Shown here piece after piece: positions 20,628 through 29,596 of a DNA stretch of 64,000 bases. The notes beneath the pieces are model-generated. The model made no database searches and had not been told where the DNA came from. It was given only the letters and a program-made list of their open reading frames with translations. Both the position numbers and the translations under genes were made by a program. The stretch covers positions 186,001 through 250,000 of the forward strand of contig JAPLGM010000004.1 in assembly GCA_026390165.1 (NCBI GenBank), read 5' to 3'. The stretch comes from Campylobacterales bacterium. GTDB taxonomy: Bacteria; Campylobacterota; Campylobacteria; Campylobacterales; Sulfurimonadaceae. Each line of letters starts with the position of its first letter. Position 1 is the stretch's first letter.

Positions 20628-21863
20628 ATGGTAAAAGAGGGGATAGAATCGTTTAAAGGGAAGCAGGTTCTTTTATTGCAAGGTGCTGTAGGTCCTTTTT
20701 TTAAACATCTGGCTCTTGATTTGCAACATGTTGGTGCAACTGTTCATAAAATAAATTTTAATGGAGGAGATTGGTTCTTTTCCTCCAAGGGCGCTGTAAA
20801 TTTCAGAGGTACATTTGAAGAGTGGCCTCAATTTTTTACATATTTTATTGAAAAAAATCAAATTGAAATGATTATGCTATTTGGTGATTGCCGTAAGTAT
20901 CATCGAATCGCACATGCTATAGCCGATAAAAAAGGGATAGATATTGGTGTGTTTGAGGAAGGATATATCCGTCCTGATTACATTACATTTGAAAGATTTG
21001 GAGTCAATGGACATTCTCAAATACCGCGTGATCCAATATTTTACCAATCTTTATTGGATGATGAGTTTACGGTAGTTGGAACGGTTCCTGTTGGACGTAC
21101 CTTTCGCTATGCGGCATGGTGGGCGACACTCTATTATTTTTACAGTGCCCTATTGTATCCACTGTTTCGACACTATTCGCACCACCGTCCGCTAAACCCT
21201 TTTGAGGGGCTCTATTGGATCCGCTCTGTATGGCGAAAACAGTGGTATCGATACAAAGAGTCTGGAATGCAAAATAATTTAATTACAACCTATACAAAAC
21301 AATATTTTTTGGTTCCCTTGCAAATATCAACGGATGCTCAGATCGTTGATCATTCTGATTTTGAATCCGTGGAACACTTTCTTGAAAAAGTGATTACTTC
21401 GTTTGCTGTGCATGCGCCAAAAGAGACGTGGCTCGTGATCAAGCATCACCCTTTGGATCGTGGTTATAACGATTATAGTGCCTTTATTCATAGATTGGCA
21501 CAGCATCATGATATTATGAAAAGAGTCCATTATATTCATGATCAACATCTTCCGACATTGTTGGAGCATGCACGGGGTGCTATTATGATTAATTCAACTG
21601 TTGGACTTTCAGCAATTCATCACAATACCCCTTTAAAAGTGTGTGGAACTGCTATTTATGATTTAGAAGGGTTGACCTATCAAGGTTCATTAAATCAGTT
21701 TTGGAATGAATCGGATAACTTTAAATGTGATCGTGAATTACATAAACGCTTTAATGGATACGTTATCAATTACAAACAAATCAATGGAAGTTTTTATCGT
21801 AAGCTGAAAAGTTCTGATTTAAAATGTGGTATTTTTTGGTCTTTATCCACGTCAAATCTATAA
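20628..21863 (+). CDS. kpsS: KpsS beta-Kdo transferase
   Basis: Transfers the first beta-Kdo to lyso-phosphatidylglycerol, starting the capsule anchor. The opening QVLLLQGAVGPFFKHLA, the FNGGDWF segment and IKHHPLDRG are characteristic of KpsS/LipB. The length, 411 residues, is normal (about 390-420). It begins 23 bases after kpsC with a weak purine-rich site and is the last gene of the capsule run. A 270-base gap before nuoA follows it. Genes for CMP-Kdo supply are not in the window; they would be shared with lipopolysaccharide synthesis. Confidence 0.9.
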   Translation: MVKEGIESFKGKQVLLLQGAVGPFFKHLALDLQHVGATVHKINFNGGDWFFSSKGAVNFRGTFEEWPQFFTYFIEKNQIEMIMLFGDCRKYHRIAHAIADKKGIDIGVFEEGYIRPDYITFERFGVNGHSQIPRDPIFYQSLLDDEFTVVGTVPVGRTFRYAAWWATLYYFYSALLYPLFRHYSHHRPLNPFEGLYWIRSVWRKQWYRYKESGMQNNLITTYTKQYFLVPLQISTDAQIVDHSDFESVEHFLEKVITSFAVHAPKETWLVIKHHPLDRGYNDYSAFIHRLAQHHDIMKRVHYIHDQHLPTLLEHARGAIMINSTVGLSAIHHNTPLKVCGTAIYDLEGLTYQGSLNQFWNESDNFKCDRELHKRFNGYVINYKQINGSFYRKLKSSDLKCGIFWSLSTSNL

Positions 21864-22133
21864 AAGTCGTTTGATACTAAAAAATTTTGCAAAATAATGA
21901 ATCATTACTCTTCTTTGAGAGAAGGACTAAATTTTATCTTGTTACAGTTTGTAACTAATATAGCTTCTTTTGGTAGAAAAAATAAATCTCCTATGTTAAG
22001 AAAGGTAACAGAAGGTAAATAAGTTTCTGAAATAAGGGGGTTGTTTAATTCTCTTTTTGTTATAGTGCAATAATTGTTTATTTCTCGCATATACCAATGC
22101 GGATTTACCATTAATACGATAAAGGTCGGACTC
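21864..22133. other. Intergenic region between capsule and nuo operons
   Basis: This AT-rich 270-base gap holds a perfect 6-bp inverted repeat, GTTACA-GTT-TGTAAC (21941-21955), and a short palindrome AATGA-A-TCATT near 21896-21906. No GC-rich hairpin with a T-run is seen after kpsS. The candidate nuo promoter lies at its right end. A 76-codon minus-strand frame crosses the region but has neither a recognisable sequence nor a good start. Confidence 0.6.
22066..22074 (+). promoter_or_regulatory. Candidate extended -10 promoter of the nuo operon
   Basis: TGCAATAAT matches the extended -10 form TGnTATAAT with one mismatch and lies about 60 bases before nuoA, behind a T-rich tract. Campylobacterota promoters often lack a -35 box, as here. 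It is the best candidate in the gap, chosen by eye. Confidence 0.4.
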
Positions 22134-22523
22134 ATGGAGCACTATAACGTAGCAAATCCTTATTTTGGGGTATTTGTCCTGTTTGTACTTACGTTTGGGG
22201 CATTTTATGCGACAACGGTACTTGCACGCTTAGCCAGCCGCGCATTGGCGGCTAAAGACACGGAAAAAATAAAACTTTCCCCGTATGAGTGCGGACCTGA
22301 GGTGAGTAAACAGCCTAACCGTATCTCAACGCAGTTTTATCTGTTTGCGTTGTTATTTTTATTGTTTGATGTCGAGATCGTCTTTATGTTCCCATGGGCG
22401 ATTGACTTTAAATTACTCGGATGGTTTGGTTTCGCGGAGATGATGATGTTCATCGTGTTACTGGCTATCGGGTTTATTTACGCTTGGAAGAAAGGAGCCC
22501 TCGAATGGCACAACATCAAGTAA
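22134..22523 (+). CDS. nuoA: NADH-quinone oxidoreductase subunit A
   Basis: Small membrane subunit of complex I near the quinone site. Three hydrophobic helices are seen (about residues 8-28, 65-85 and 95-115), and the loop contains the conserved YECGPE with its cysteine. The ATG at 22134 follows AAAGG and gives 129 residues, the normal size; the longer frame from 22074 has no ribosome site. Its end overlaps nuoB by 19 bases. First gene of the 14-gene nuo cluster. Confidence 0.95.
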   Translation: MEHYNVANPYFGVFVLFVLTFGAFYATTVLARLASRALAAKDTEKIKLSPYECGPEVSKQPNRISTQFYLFALLFLLFDVEIVFMFPWAIDFKLLGWFGFAEMMMFIVLLAIGFIYAWKKGALEWHNIK

Positions 22524-23014
22524 ACTATCTAAAAGACGGCGGTCTTCCTGTCGCCCTTACGACAATTGATAAAGTTGTTAATTGGGGTCGTTCTAACTCT
22601 CTGTGGGCATTAACGTACGGGTTGGCATGTTGCGGTATTGAGATGATGGCTTCAGGGGCGTCACGCTATGACTTCGACCGTTTTGGTACAATTTTCCGAG
22701 CTTCTCCGCGTCAGGCTGAGCTTATGGTGGTTGCAGGGACGTTGACGAAAAAGCATGCGGAGTTTATCCGCCGTTTGTATGACCAGATGGCAGAACCAAA
22801 ATGGGTTATCTCGATGGGTTCATGTGCCAATACGGGGGGGATGTTTAACACCTACGCAACCGTTCAGGGAGTTGATCGTGTTATCCCTGTTGACTTATAT
22901 CTTCCAGGGTGTGCACCTCGTCCTGAAACGTTGCAATATGGGGTTTTAATGCTTCAACAAAAGATTCGTCGTGAGAGTGCATCTCGTGCTCAAAAACCAA
23001 AAAGGTTGATGTAA
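22505..23014 (+). CDS. nuoB: NADH-quinone oxidoreductase subunit B
   Basis: Peripheral-arm subunit carrying cluster N2, the last electron carrier before quinone. The ligands are visible: the CC pair in [11 protein letters not shown], the cysteine in MGSCANTGG, and LPGCAPRPE. The ATG at 22505 has AAAGGAG about seven bases upstream and gives 169 residues, as in the family; in-frame codons further upstream lie in nuoA and are ignored. The stop overlaps nuoC (TAATG). Confidence 0.96.
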   Translation: MAQHQVNYLKDGGLPVALTTIDKVVNWGRSNSLWALTYGLACCGIEMMASGASRYDFDRFGTIFRASPRQAELMVVAGTLTKKHAEFIRRLYDQMAEPKWVISMGSCANTGGMFNTYATVQGVDRVIPVDLYLPGCAPRPETLQYGVLMLQQKIRRESASRAQKPKRLM

Positions 23015-23820
23015 TGAGAGCTTATACTCCTAAAGACAACGTACAAAAAAAACCGTATTACACCGATCGTTATTGGGTTGCTCCCCAAGTGGCGAAACAT
23101 GATGTAAGCAGTGATGCTGTTTTCACCGACGATTTAGAAGCGATCAAAGCACAGTTTGACGTTTTGGAAGCGTATATCCAAGTGGATCAAATGGTCGTTA
23201 TTATCAATGCGGCAGATAATTTTGGTGTGATCGAAATGCTCAAAAATGAGCGTGCTTACAATCAGCTTTCTGAAATGTCGGCTATTGATTGGCTAGCAGA
23301 TGAGGGAAAATTTGAAATTTTCTACCAAATGTTGAGTATGAGCAAACGTAAGCGTCTTCGCATTAAATGCAAAATTGACGAAAAAGAGTCGATTCAAAGC
23401 GTTGAAAAATTGTTCCGCAGTGCCGACTGGTCGGAGCGTGAAATGTACGATATGTTCGGTGTGATAGTCAATAATCACCCGTTTATGAAACGTATTTTGA
23501 TGCCGGATGATTGGGAAGGGTTTCCATTACGCAAAACGTATCCTCTTCAAGGGGATGAGTTTGCGGCATGGTACGAGGTTGATAAAATCTTCGGTAAAGA
23601 GGCGCGCGAGATTATCGGACCTGAAAATCGTGATCCTGCACGAATTGACCGTTACGATACAGAACGTTTTGCACGTCTTGGGCATGAAGTACCTCGTGGA
23701 ACTGATATTAGCAATGGTGAGCCTGATACTCCGCTTGTCTATCAAGAGTCTGAGGGTGTATTTATGATCGAAAAATTTGATGCAGAGAAAAGTGTTGTGA
23801 TCTCTGATCGCGACCGTTAA
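23014..23820 (+). CDS. nuoC: NADH-quinone oxidoreductase subunit C
   Basis: The 30-kDa hydrophilic subunit that binds NuoB and NuoD at the quinone-reducing end. The conserved signature is seen as [15 protein letters not shown] and FPLRKTYPL in the second half. The length is 268 residues; the N-terminal ~70 residues are variable. It is a separate protein here, not fused to NuoD as in E. coli. It starts by one-base overlap with nuoB and ends ten bases before nuoD. Confidence 0.95.
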   Translation: MRAYTPKDNVQKKPYYTDRYWVAPQVAKHDVSSDAVFTDDLEAIKAQFDVLEAYIQVDQMVVIINAADNFGVIEMLKNERAYNQLSEMSAIDWLADEGKFEIFYQMLSMSKRKRLRIKCKIDEKESIQSVEKLFRSADWSEREMYDMFGVIVNNHPFMKRILMPDDWEGFPLRKTYPLQGDEFAAWYEVDKIFGKEAREIIGPENRDPARIDRYDTERFARLGHEVPRGTDISNGEPDTPLVYQESEGVFMIEKFDAEKSVVISDRDR

Positions 23821-23830
23821 GGAGCTATGA

Positions 23831-25057
23831 ATGCAACAACCCAATCGTCTTAGACCCTTTTTTGAAAACATCACGTTTGATCGTGCCGATAATGAAATGA
23901 TCCTTAACTTTGGGCCTCAACACCCCTCGGCTCACGGGCAATTACGTCTGATGTTGCACATGCAGCAAGAGCAAATCACCAAAGCGCATCCGGACATCGG
24001 GTATCTTCACCGTGGTATGGAGAAGATGGCGGAGAATATGATTTACAACGAGTTTATGCCGACAACCGATCGTATGGACTACATCGCATCCAGCTCAAAC
24101 AACTACGGTTTTGCCCTTGCTGTCGAGCGTTTGATTGGTCTTGAAGTACCGCGTCGTGCGAAAGTCATTCGTATGATGTTGCTCGAAACCAACCGTCTTA
24201 TGTCCCACCTCTTTTGGTTGGCAACGACGGCGTTGGACATTGGAGCTATGACGGTATTCTTGTTTGCATTCCGTGAGCGTGAATATTTGATGGATTTGAT
24301 CGAAGATTACTGCGGTGCGCGTCTGACTCATTCAGCTGTTCGTATCGGTGGGGTTCCACTGGATTTGCCGGATAATTTTATCGCCGATTTGCGTAAATTT
24401 TTGGACAAATTGCCTGAAAATATTAAAGACTACGAAGACCTTCTCGATAGCAACCGTATTTGGTTGATGCGTATGGAAAATGTGGGAGTTATCTCTGAAG
24501 AGATGGCACTTAGTTGGGGATGTTCAGGGGTAATGCTCCGCGCATCGGGTGTTGAGTGGGATATTCGTAAAGAAGAGCCGTACGAGTTGTACGACGAAGT
24601 AGAGTTCAATGTTCCTGTTTCTGACAAAGGGGATAACTACGCCCGATATAAGCTTTATATGGCAGAGATGCGCGAGTCGGCAAAAATCTTGTATCAAGTG
24701 ATTGATATGTATGCGGGAACCCAGCCTGCTTTAATGGCACATGCCCCACAATATATCTCTGCACCTAAGCTTGATATTATGACGCAAAACTATTCGTTGA
24801 TGCAGCATTTCGTCCTTGTGACACAAGGGATGCGTCCACCTGTAGGTGAAGTTTATATCCCGACCGAATCACCAAAAGGGGAACTTGGGTATTACATCAA
24901 TAGCCAAGGTGGAGCGTACCCGTACCGTCTTAAACTTCGCGCGCCGTCGTTTTGGCACACGGGTATTTTGACCGATTTATTGCCGGGGCATTATATCCCC
25001 GACGTAGTATCTATCATCGGGACGACTAATATCGTCTTCGGTGAAGTTGACCGCTAA
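23831..25057 (+). CDS. nuoD: NADH-quinone oxidoreductase subunit D
   Basis: The 49-kDa subunit that forms the quinone pocket with NuoB. Recognised by [14 protein letters not shown] near the N-terminus, [22 protein letters not shown] and the C-terminal [18 protein letters not shown]. The 408-residue length is standard. ATG at 23831 is preceded by AAGGAG. Nothing unusual is seen in the conserved quinone-site histidine segment. Confidence 0.96.
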   Translation: MQQPNRLRPFFENITFDRADNEMILNFGPQHPSAHGQLRLMLHMQQEQITKAHPDIGYLHRGMEKMAENMIYNEFMPTTDRMDYIASSSNNYGFALAVERLIGLEVPRRAKVIRMMLLETNRLMSHLFWLATTALDIGAMTVFLFAFREREYLMDLIEDYCGARLTHSAVRIGGVPLDLPDNFIADLRKFLDKLPENIKDYEDLLDSNRIWLMRMENVGVISEEMALSWGCSGVMLRASGVEWDIRKEEPYELYDEVEFNVPVSDKGDNYARYKLYMAEMRESAKILYQVIDMYAGTQPALMAHAPQYISAPKLDIMTQNYSLMQHFVLVTQGMRPPVGEVYIPTESPKGELGYYINSQGGAYPYRLKLRAPSFWHTGILTDLLPGHYIPDVVSIIGTTNIVFGEVDR

Positions 25058-25068
25058 GAGGAGCACTT

Positions 25069-25299
25069 ATGAAACGTTACGACCTTCGTCACCTAAAAGG
25101 TGCTTTTTATGACCGTATGGCTGAAATTTTAAAAGAGGAGAGCGACCCGAAAGAGGTTGTAATCTTCTTGTTTGAAATTGGCGATTTTACCCCTGTTCAA
25201 GGCTCTGCTGACTTAGTAAAATCAAGCGGATTTGAGCTTGTAAATTCATTGAAATTTAATGAAGTCGACTGGACCATCGTGGTCAAGCGTAAGGATTAA
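25069..25299 (+). CDS. nuoE: Cysteine-free NuoE-like subunit (Campylobacterota type)
   Basis: The 76-residue soluble protein sits exactly where nuoE belongs. It contains no cysteine at all, so it cannot hold the [2Fe-2S] cluster N1a of true NuoE. Size and position agree with the small proteins encoded between nuoD and nuoG in Campylobacter jejuni (Cj1575c) and Helicobacter pylori (HP1264), which are reported to replace NuoE. RBS GAGGAG precedes the ATG and nuoF follows after two bases. It probably acts as an adaptor for the unusual NuoF next door. Homology beyond size, position and general look could not be verified. Confidence 0.75.
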   Translation: MKRYDLRHLKGAFYDRMAEILKEESDPKEVVIFLFEIGDFTPVQGSADLVKSSGFELVNSLKFNEVDWTIVVKRKD

Positions 25300-25301
25300 A
25301 A

Positions 25302-27338
25302 GTGAGTAAAGTCTATTTCTCCACATGGCGTGGTGAGCAGATCAACAACATGGGTAAACCTGAATCCCAGTGGGAAAAATCAGCGTACAATCTCCCCGAA
25401 GAGTACAATGAACATTCTCACGCAAAAGCGTTTATCGGATGGGATGGTTTGGCACTGTTTAATCCCGATGTGGATGTTGTACGTCTGGCTACTGAATATG
25501 CGGCGCAATATCAGGTTTATTCTGAAGCATGTGGTCGTTGTGCGCCAGGGCGATGGGGTGGACGTATTTTGTATGATCTACTTGATAAAATTGCGCGTGG
25601 TGAGGGGGCTGCATCGGATATGGATCATCTCAAAGAGGTCTCCAAAACGATGCAAGAAACCTCCAAATGTGAGATTGGTAAAACGGTTCCGACTCCGCTT
25701 TTGGATTTGATGACCCATTTTGAGCATGAATTTATGGCATGTATCACGGAGCAAAAAGCTTCTAAGCATTATCATCTGGAAGATACGAGTTATATCGCCA
25801 AGATTACGGCGCCGTGTATGGATGCGTGTCCTGCACACGTTGACATTCCCGCGTATATTGAGGGTGTTCGTGATTTGCGTTTTGATGACTCTCTGATGGC
25901 AACCCGTCAAACGATGCCATTAGCCCATACGTGTGGTCGTGTTTGTCCTCACCCGTGTGAGACAGAGTGTCGCCGTACGAATCTTGATGAGCCGATTTCG
26001 ATCATGGAACTCAAACGTTTGGGTGCCGATTATGAGACCGATCACGGGTTTGGATTCTTCCATCCAGTAGAGAAAAAGGCTTCAATTGGTAAAAAAGTAG
26101 CCGTTATCGGTTCTGGTCCTGCGGGACTTACGGGAGCATACTACCTCGCTCTTGACGGAATCGACGTTGATGTCTACGAAGAGCTCCCTGTCCTTGGCGG
26201 TGAAGTTGCCGTCGGTGTCCCTGAATACCGTATGCCCATTGATAAGTATAATCAAGACATCGAAGCCGTACGCGATCTTGGGGTGAACTTTATTACCAAT
26301 ACCAAAGTAACTGCCGATATGATGCGTCAATATGAGAACGATTATGATGCGATTTTGGTGGCAACGGGGACACGTATCTCGAAAAAAGTCTATTGTGATA
26401 ATGAACGTCCTGCCATTCAAGGGTATTGGGGTGCAATTGACTTTTTAGATAAGGTCAATCTGCAAGTGAAGTACGATATTATGGTTCCGAAAGAGGATCA
26501 AGTACGCCATATGCTTCCTTCCAATTTTGTTGATTTAACAGGCAAAACACTGGTCTGTGTTGGTGGTGGATTTACGTCGATGGACGTAGTACGATGTGCG
26601 ATTCGTGCAAACGCTAAAAAAGTCGTTATGTTGTACCGTCGTGATGAAAAAACGATTATCAAAAATACGACATACGAAGAGTATCATGAAGCCGTTGAAG
26701 AGGGGGTTGAGTTTATCTTCCACTCCGCGGTTGCCGCCATGTACGATGAGAATGATGTACTCAAATCGCTTACCGTTGATCGTTATGAATTGGTTCCTGA
26801 TCCTAATGGGGGACGGGCAACGTTGGAAAAAATTGAGGGGGCAAGCTTTGAGATGGCGTGTGATTATCTCATCCCTGCTGTTTCTCAAAGTGCCGATTTG
26901 AAATTGATACCCGAAGAATGGGAGATTGAACGTACCTCATGGGCGACAATCAAAACAAACGGAAAAGATTACATGACCTCACGCAAAGGGATTTTTGCAG
27001 CAGGGGATTGTGAATACGGTCCGATGACGATTGTTAATGCCGTTGGTCAAGCCAAGCGGGCGGCGTCAGTGATGGCACGTTATGTGGTTAATGGTGAGAT
27101 TACTTTAGTGGATGATGAGATTATGGAAGATCACTTGCGTAAACTCAAAGTCTATGACAAAAAAGAGAAAATCACCGGCTGGCTCCCAGGGTTACCGCGT
27201 CAACACAGTGAAGTGCTCACCGTGGAAGAGCGTCGTGATAACAATCGTGAAGTCAAATACGGCTTTACCCAAGAAGAGGCAATGTCTGAGGCAGAGCGTT
27301 GTATGCGTTGTTATTACATTGCAATGGTTGCACACTAA
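25302..27338 (+). CDS. nuoF: Atypical NuoF: NuoF C-terminal-like domain fused to GltD/DPD-type Fe-S flavoprotein
   Basis: The 678-residue protein has two parts. Residues ~1-150 resemble only the C-terminal iron-sulfur part of NuoF (EACGRCAPGRWGG at 76-87, SKCEIG at 122), with C77, C80 and C123 but glycine where NuoF has its third cysteine. The NADH- and FMN-binding region of NuoF is absent. Residues ~165-678 match the GltD/dihydropyrimidine dehydrogenase flavoprotein: cysteines at 172, 176, 211, 215, 219 and 223 for [4Fe-4S] clusters, a FAD motif VIGSGPAGLTGAYYLA near 269 and a second nucleotide motif VGGGFTSMD near 415. It likely feeds electrons from NAD(P)H or a ferredoxin/flavodoxin into the complex. 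Architecture seen; donor inferred. Confidence 0.85.
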   Translation: MSKVYFSTWRGEQINNMGKPESQWEKSAYNLPEEYNEHSHAKAFIGWDGLALFNPDVDVVRLATEYAAQYQVYSEACGRCAPGRWGGRILYDLLDKIARGEGAASDMDHLKEVSKTMQETSKCEIGKTVPTPLLDLMTHFEHEFMACITEQKASKHYHLEDTSYIAKITAPCMDACPAHVDIPAYIEGVRDLRFDDSLMATRQTMPLAHTCGRVCPHPCETECRRTNLDEPISIMELKRLGADYETDHGFGFFHPVEKKASIGKKVAVIGSGPAGLTGAYYLALDGIDVDVYEELPVLGGEVAVGVPEYRMPIDKYNQDIEAVRDLGVNFITNTKVTADMMRQYENDYDAILVATGTRISKKVYCDNERPAIQGYWGAIDFLDKVNLQVKYDIMVPKEDQVRHMLPSNFVDLTGKTLVCVGGGFTSMDVVRCAIRANAKKVVMLYRRDEKTIIKNTTYEEYHEAVEEGVEFIFHSAVAAMYDENDVLKSLTVDRYELVPDPNGGRATLEKIEGASFEMACDYLIPAVSQSADLKLIPEEWEIERTSWATIKTNGKDYMTSRKGIFAAGDCEYGPMTIVNAVGQAKRAASVMARYVVNGEITLVDDEIMEDHLRKLKVYDKKEKITGWLPGLPRQHSEVLTVEERRDNNREVKYGFTQEEAMSEAERCMRCYYIAMVAH

Positions 27339-27349
27339 TGGAGGGCGGG

Positions 27350-29593
27350 ATGATAGAATTTACGATAAATAACCAACCCGTTACAGCACTCAAGGGTGAG
27401 ACGATTCTTCAAGTAGCACGTAAAACAGGATTTTATATTCCTACGATGTGTTATATTGAAAAAACAAAACCGTGTGCATCGTGTCGGTTGTGTGTTGTTG
27501 AAGCGGACAGTGTCGATGGATTGATTCTCAGTTGTCAAACTCCACCAACGCAAGGGTTGGCTGTCACGATCGATTCAGATCGTTTGCAACAAGAACGTAC
27601 TAATATTATGCGTCTTTACGATGTCAACCATCCTTTGGAATGTGGCGTATGCGATAAATCGGGTGCGTGTGACCTCCAAAACAAAACATTAGAATTTGGT
27701 ATATCGGCACAACACTTCAGTGCTAAAGACCAAAATCGAAAAATAGAGCATTGGGGATTGATTAATTACGACCCTTCTTTGTGTATTTTATGTGAAAAAT
27801 GTGTTCATGTTTGTAATGAGATTATTGGCGATGATGCGATTACCCTCCAGTTCGGAGGATACAAATCGGCGGTTGTCCCTAAAAACAGTGAGAAGCTTGA
27901 CTGTACCTTTTGCGGTGAGTGTATCGCCGTGTGTCCTGTTGGAGCATTGGTGAGTTCACAATTTCAATACAGTGCGAATGCTTGGGAGTTAACCCAAATT
28001 CCTGCGACATGTGCTCATTGTTCTGCTGGTTGTTCCTTGACGTATGAAGTTAAACACACCTCGAATTCTAATGGAGCAAAACCAAAAATTTACCGTGTTA
28101 CGAATAATTTTGAGGTGGCAACGTTGTGCGGTGCAGGACGTTTTGGATTTGATTTTGACATTCAAGCTTCCAAAGATAATGAACTTTTTGAAAAAGCGGT
28201 TGCTTCTTTTAAAAATGCGAAAGCAATCCGTTTTAGCTCTCTTATCACCAATGAAGAGGCAATGATTTTACAGCGTCTCAAAGCGAAAATGGGGATTAAG
28301 CTTTTTAATGAAGAGGCAAGAGGGTACCAATCGTTTATGAGTGCTTACAGTTCCGTGAGCGGAAAAAGTGCGTTTAGCGGTTCATTGGACGCGATAGCTC
28401 AAAGCGACGGAATCATTGTATTGGGGGGACGTGTCAGCGCCGATAATCCAGCAGTTCGTTACGCGATGACGACAGCTGCACGCCATAATGGTGCCCGTGT
28501 GGTCTATATGCACCCACTTGAAGATGCTTTACTTCAAAATGTTATTACCCAAATGGTGCGATATGAAGCAGGTTCGGAAGAGGGGGTTGTAGCGATGCTT
28601 GCCCAAACTCTTTTGAAGAATTGCGATATCAGCGATGAGACAAAAGGATTCTTGGATTCGTTGGATGATGGCTACTTGTGCGCGGAGTCCAATGTTGGGG
28701 ATGAAGAGTTTGATCGTATCGCAGCCTCGTTACGTCGTGCTAAACGTAAAACGTTGATTATCGGTTCGGATGTATTACATCATAAGCGTGCAGCTAATAT
28801 TGCAAGATTGTGTGGATTGATTGAAAAATACAGTGATTATTCTCTTGTAATTATCCCTCAAAACGTTAATACTGTAGGGGTGTCACTTATCTGTGATTTG
28901 GATCAGGATGAAAAAATATCTGATGTTGTCGGCTATAATGCAAAAGGTGACTTTATCGTCGGTTCATTGGGTGAGTATGATATGGCGCTTCCTTCTCTTA
29001 ACCAACAAGAGGGGACGTTCGTTAGTCTTAACTATCAATTGCTAAGTACGAATGTAGCAGTTGCATTTGAGGGATATTGTCTAAACGATATTACAACTTC
29101 TTTAGGGGTAAAAGCAGAAAATACTATTGATTATACGGTTCAATTGCCTACAGAAAAAGGGTTTAAAGCGGTAGAATTTGATGCTTTAGGAAACTTTTAC
29201 GGTCCATTGGGTGAAGATAATCGCGGTTATCAATTGGAAACGATGGATTGTACAATAGATGGTGTGTTAGAAGAGATTGAGGATTTACCAGAGTTTAACG
29301 GAACAGTTGTCTATTATTCTAACCCTGTGAATCAATTTAACGGTTACACAGCACGTACCTCACAATTAGAGCACGATACGTCCCTTCGTGGATCGGCACA
29401 GTTTGCCGCTGCGGCACGTCTTAGTGGTGGTGAACGCATTCAAATCGAGGGGGCCAATACTGTTCGAACCTTCATTCTCGATGAAAGTTTGAAGGGGACA
29501 ATTGCCTTAGTTCCGACATTCGATACCTCTTTTGGCGGATTGCCTGAGACGTATCGTTTTGAAAAAATTAAACTTATAAAGGTGGGGAGTTAA
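27350..29593 (+). CDS. nuoG: NADH-quinone oxidoreductase subunit G, first copy
   Basis: The 747-residue iron-sulfur subunit has a full cofactor set: [2Fe-2S] ligands C34, C45, C48 and C62; the His-ligated cluster HPLECGVCDKSGAC (H94, C98, C101, C107); two ferredoxin-like sites at C145-C155 and C185-C195; and the extra N7 site C221, C224, C228, C260. The C-terminal two thirds are the molybdopterin-oxidoreductase-like scaffold without cofactor. The ATG at 27350 is chosen because GGAGGGCGG lies right before it; an in-frame ATG at 27338 overlaps the nuoF stop. It is followed after three bases by a second nuoG. Confidence 0.93.
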   Translation: MIEFTINNQPVTALKGETILQVARKTGFYIPTMCYIEKTKPCASCRLCVVEADSVDGLILSCQTPPTQGLAVTIDSDRLQQERTNIMRLYDVNHPLECGVCDKSGACDLQNKTLEFGISAQHFSAKDQNRKIEHWGLINYDPSLCILCEKCVHVCNEIIGDDAITLQFGGYKSAVVPKNSEKLDCTFCGECIAVCPVGALVSSQFQYSANAWELTQIPATCAHCSAGCSLTYEVKHTSNSNGAKPKIYRVTNNFEVATLCGAGRFGFDFDIQASKDNELFEKAVASFKNAKAIRFSSLITNEEAMILQRLKAKMGIKLFNEEARGYQSFMSAYSSVSGKSAFSGSLDAIAQSDGIIVLGGRVSADNPAVRYAMTTAARHNGARVVYMHPLEDALLQNVITQMVRYEAGSEEGVVAMLAQTLLKNCDISDETKGFLDSLDDGYLCAESNVGDEEFDRIAASLRRAKRKTLIIGSDVLHHKRAANIARLCGLIEKYSDYSLVIIPQNVNTVGVSLICDLDQDEKISDVVGYNAKGDFIVGSLGEYDMALPSLNQQEGTFVSLNYQLLSTNVAVAFEGYCLNDITTSLGVKAENTIDYTVQLPTEKGFKAVEFDALGNFYGPLGEDNRGYQLETMDCTIDGVLEEIEDLPEFNGTVVYYSNPVNQFNGYTARTSQLEHDTSLRGSAQFAAAARLSGGERIQIEGANTVRTFILDESLKGTIALVPTFDTSFGGLPETYRFEKIKLIKVGS

Positions 29594-29596
29594 ATC

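Noticed and set aside
21905-22135. 76-codon minus-strand frame in the gap before nuoA
   Set aside because: It covers the likely nuo promoter and the nuoA ribosome site, has no convincing start signal and no recognisable domain.
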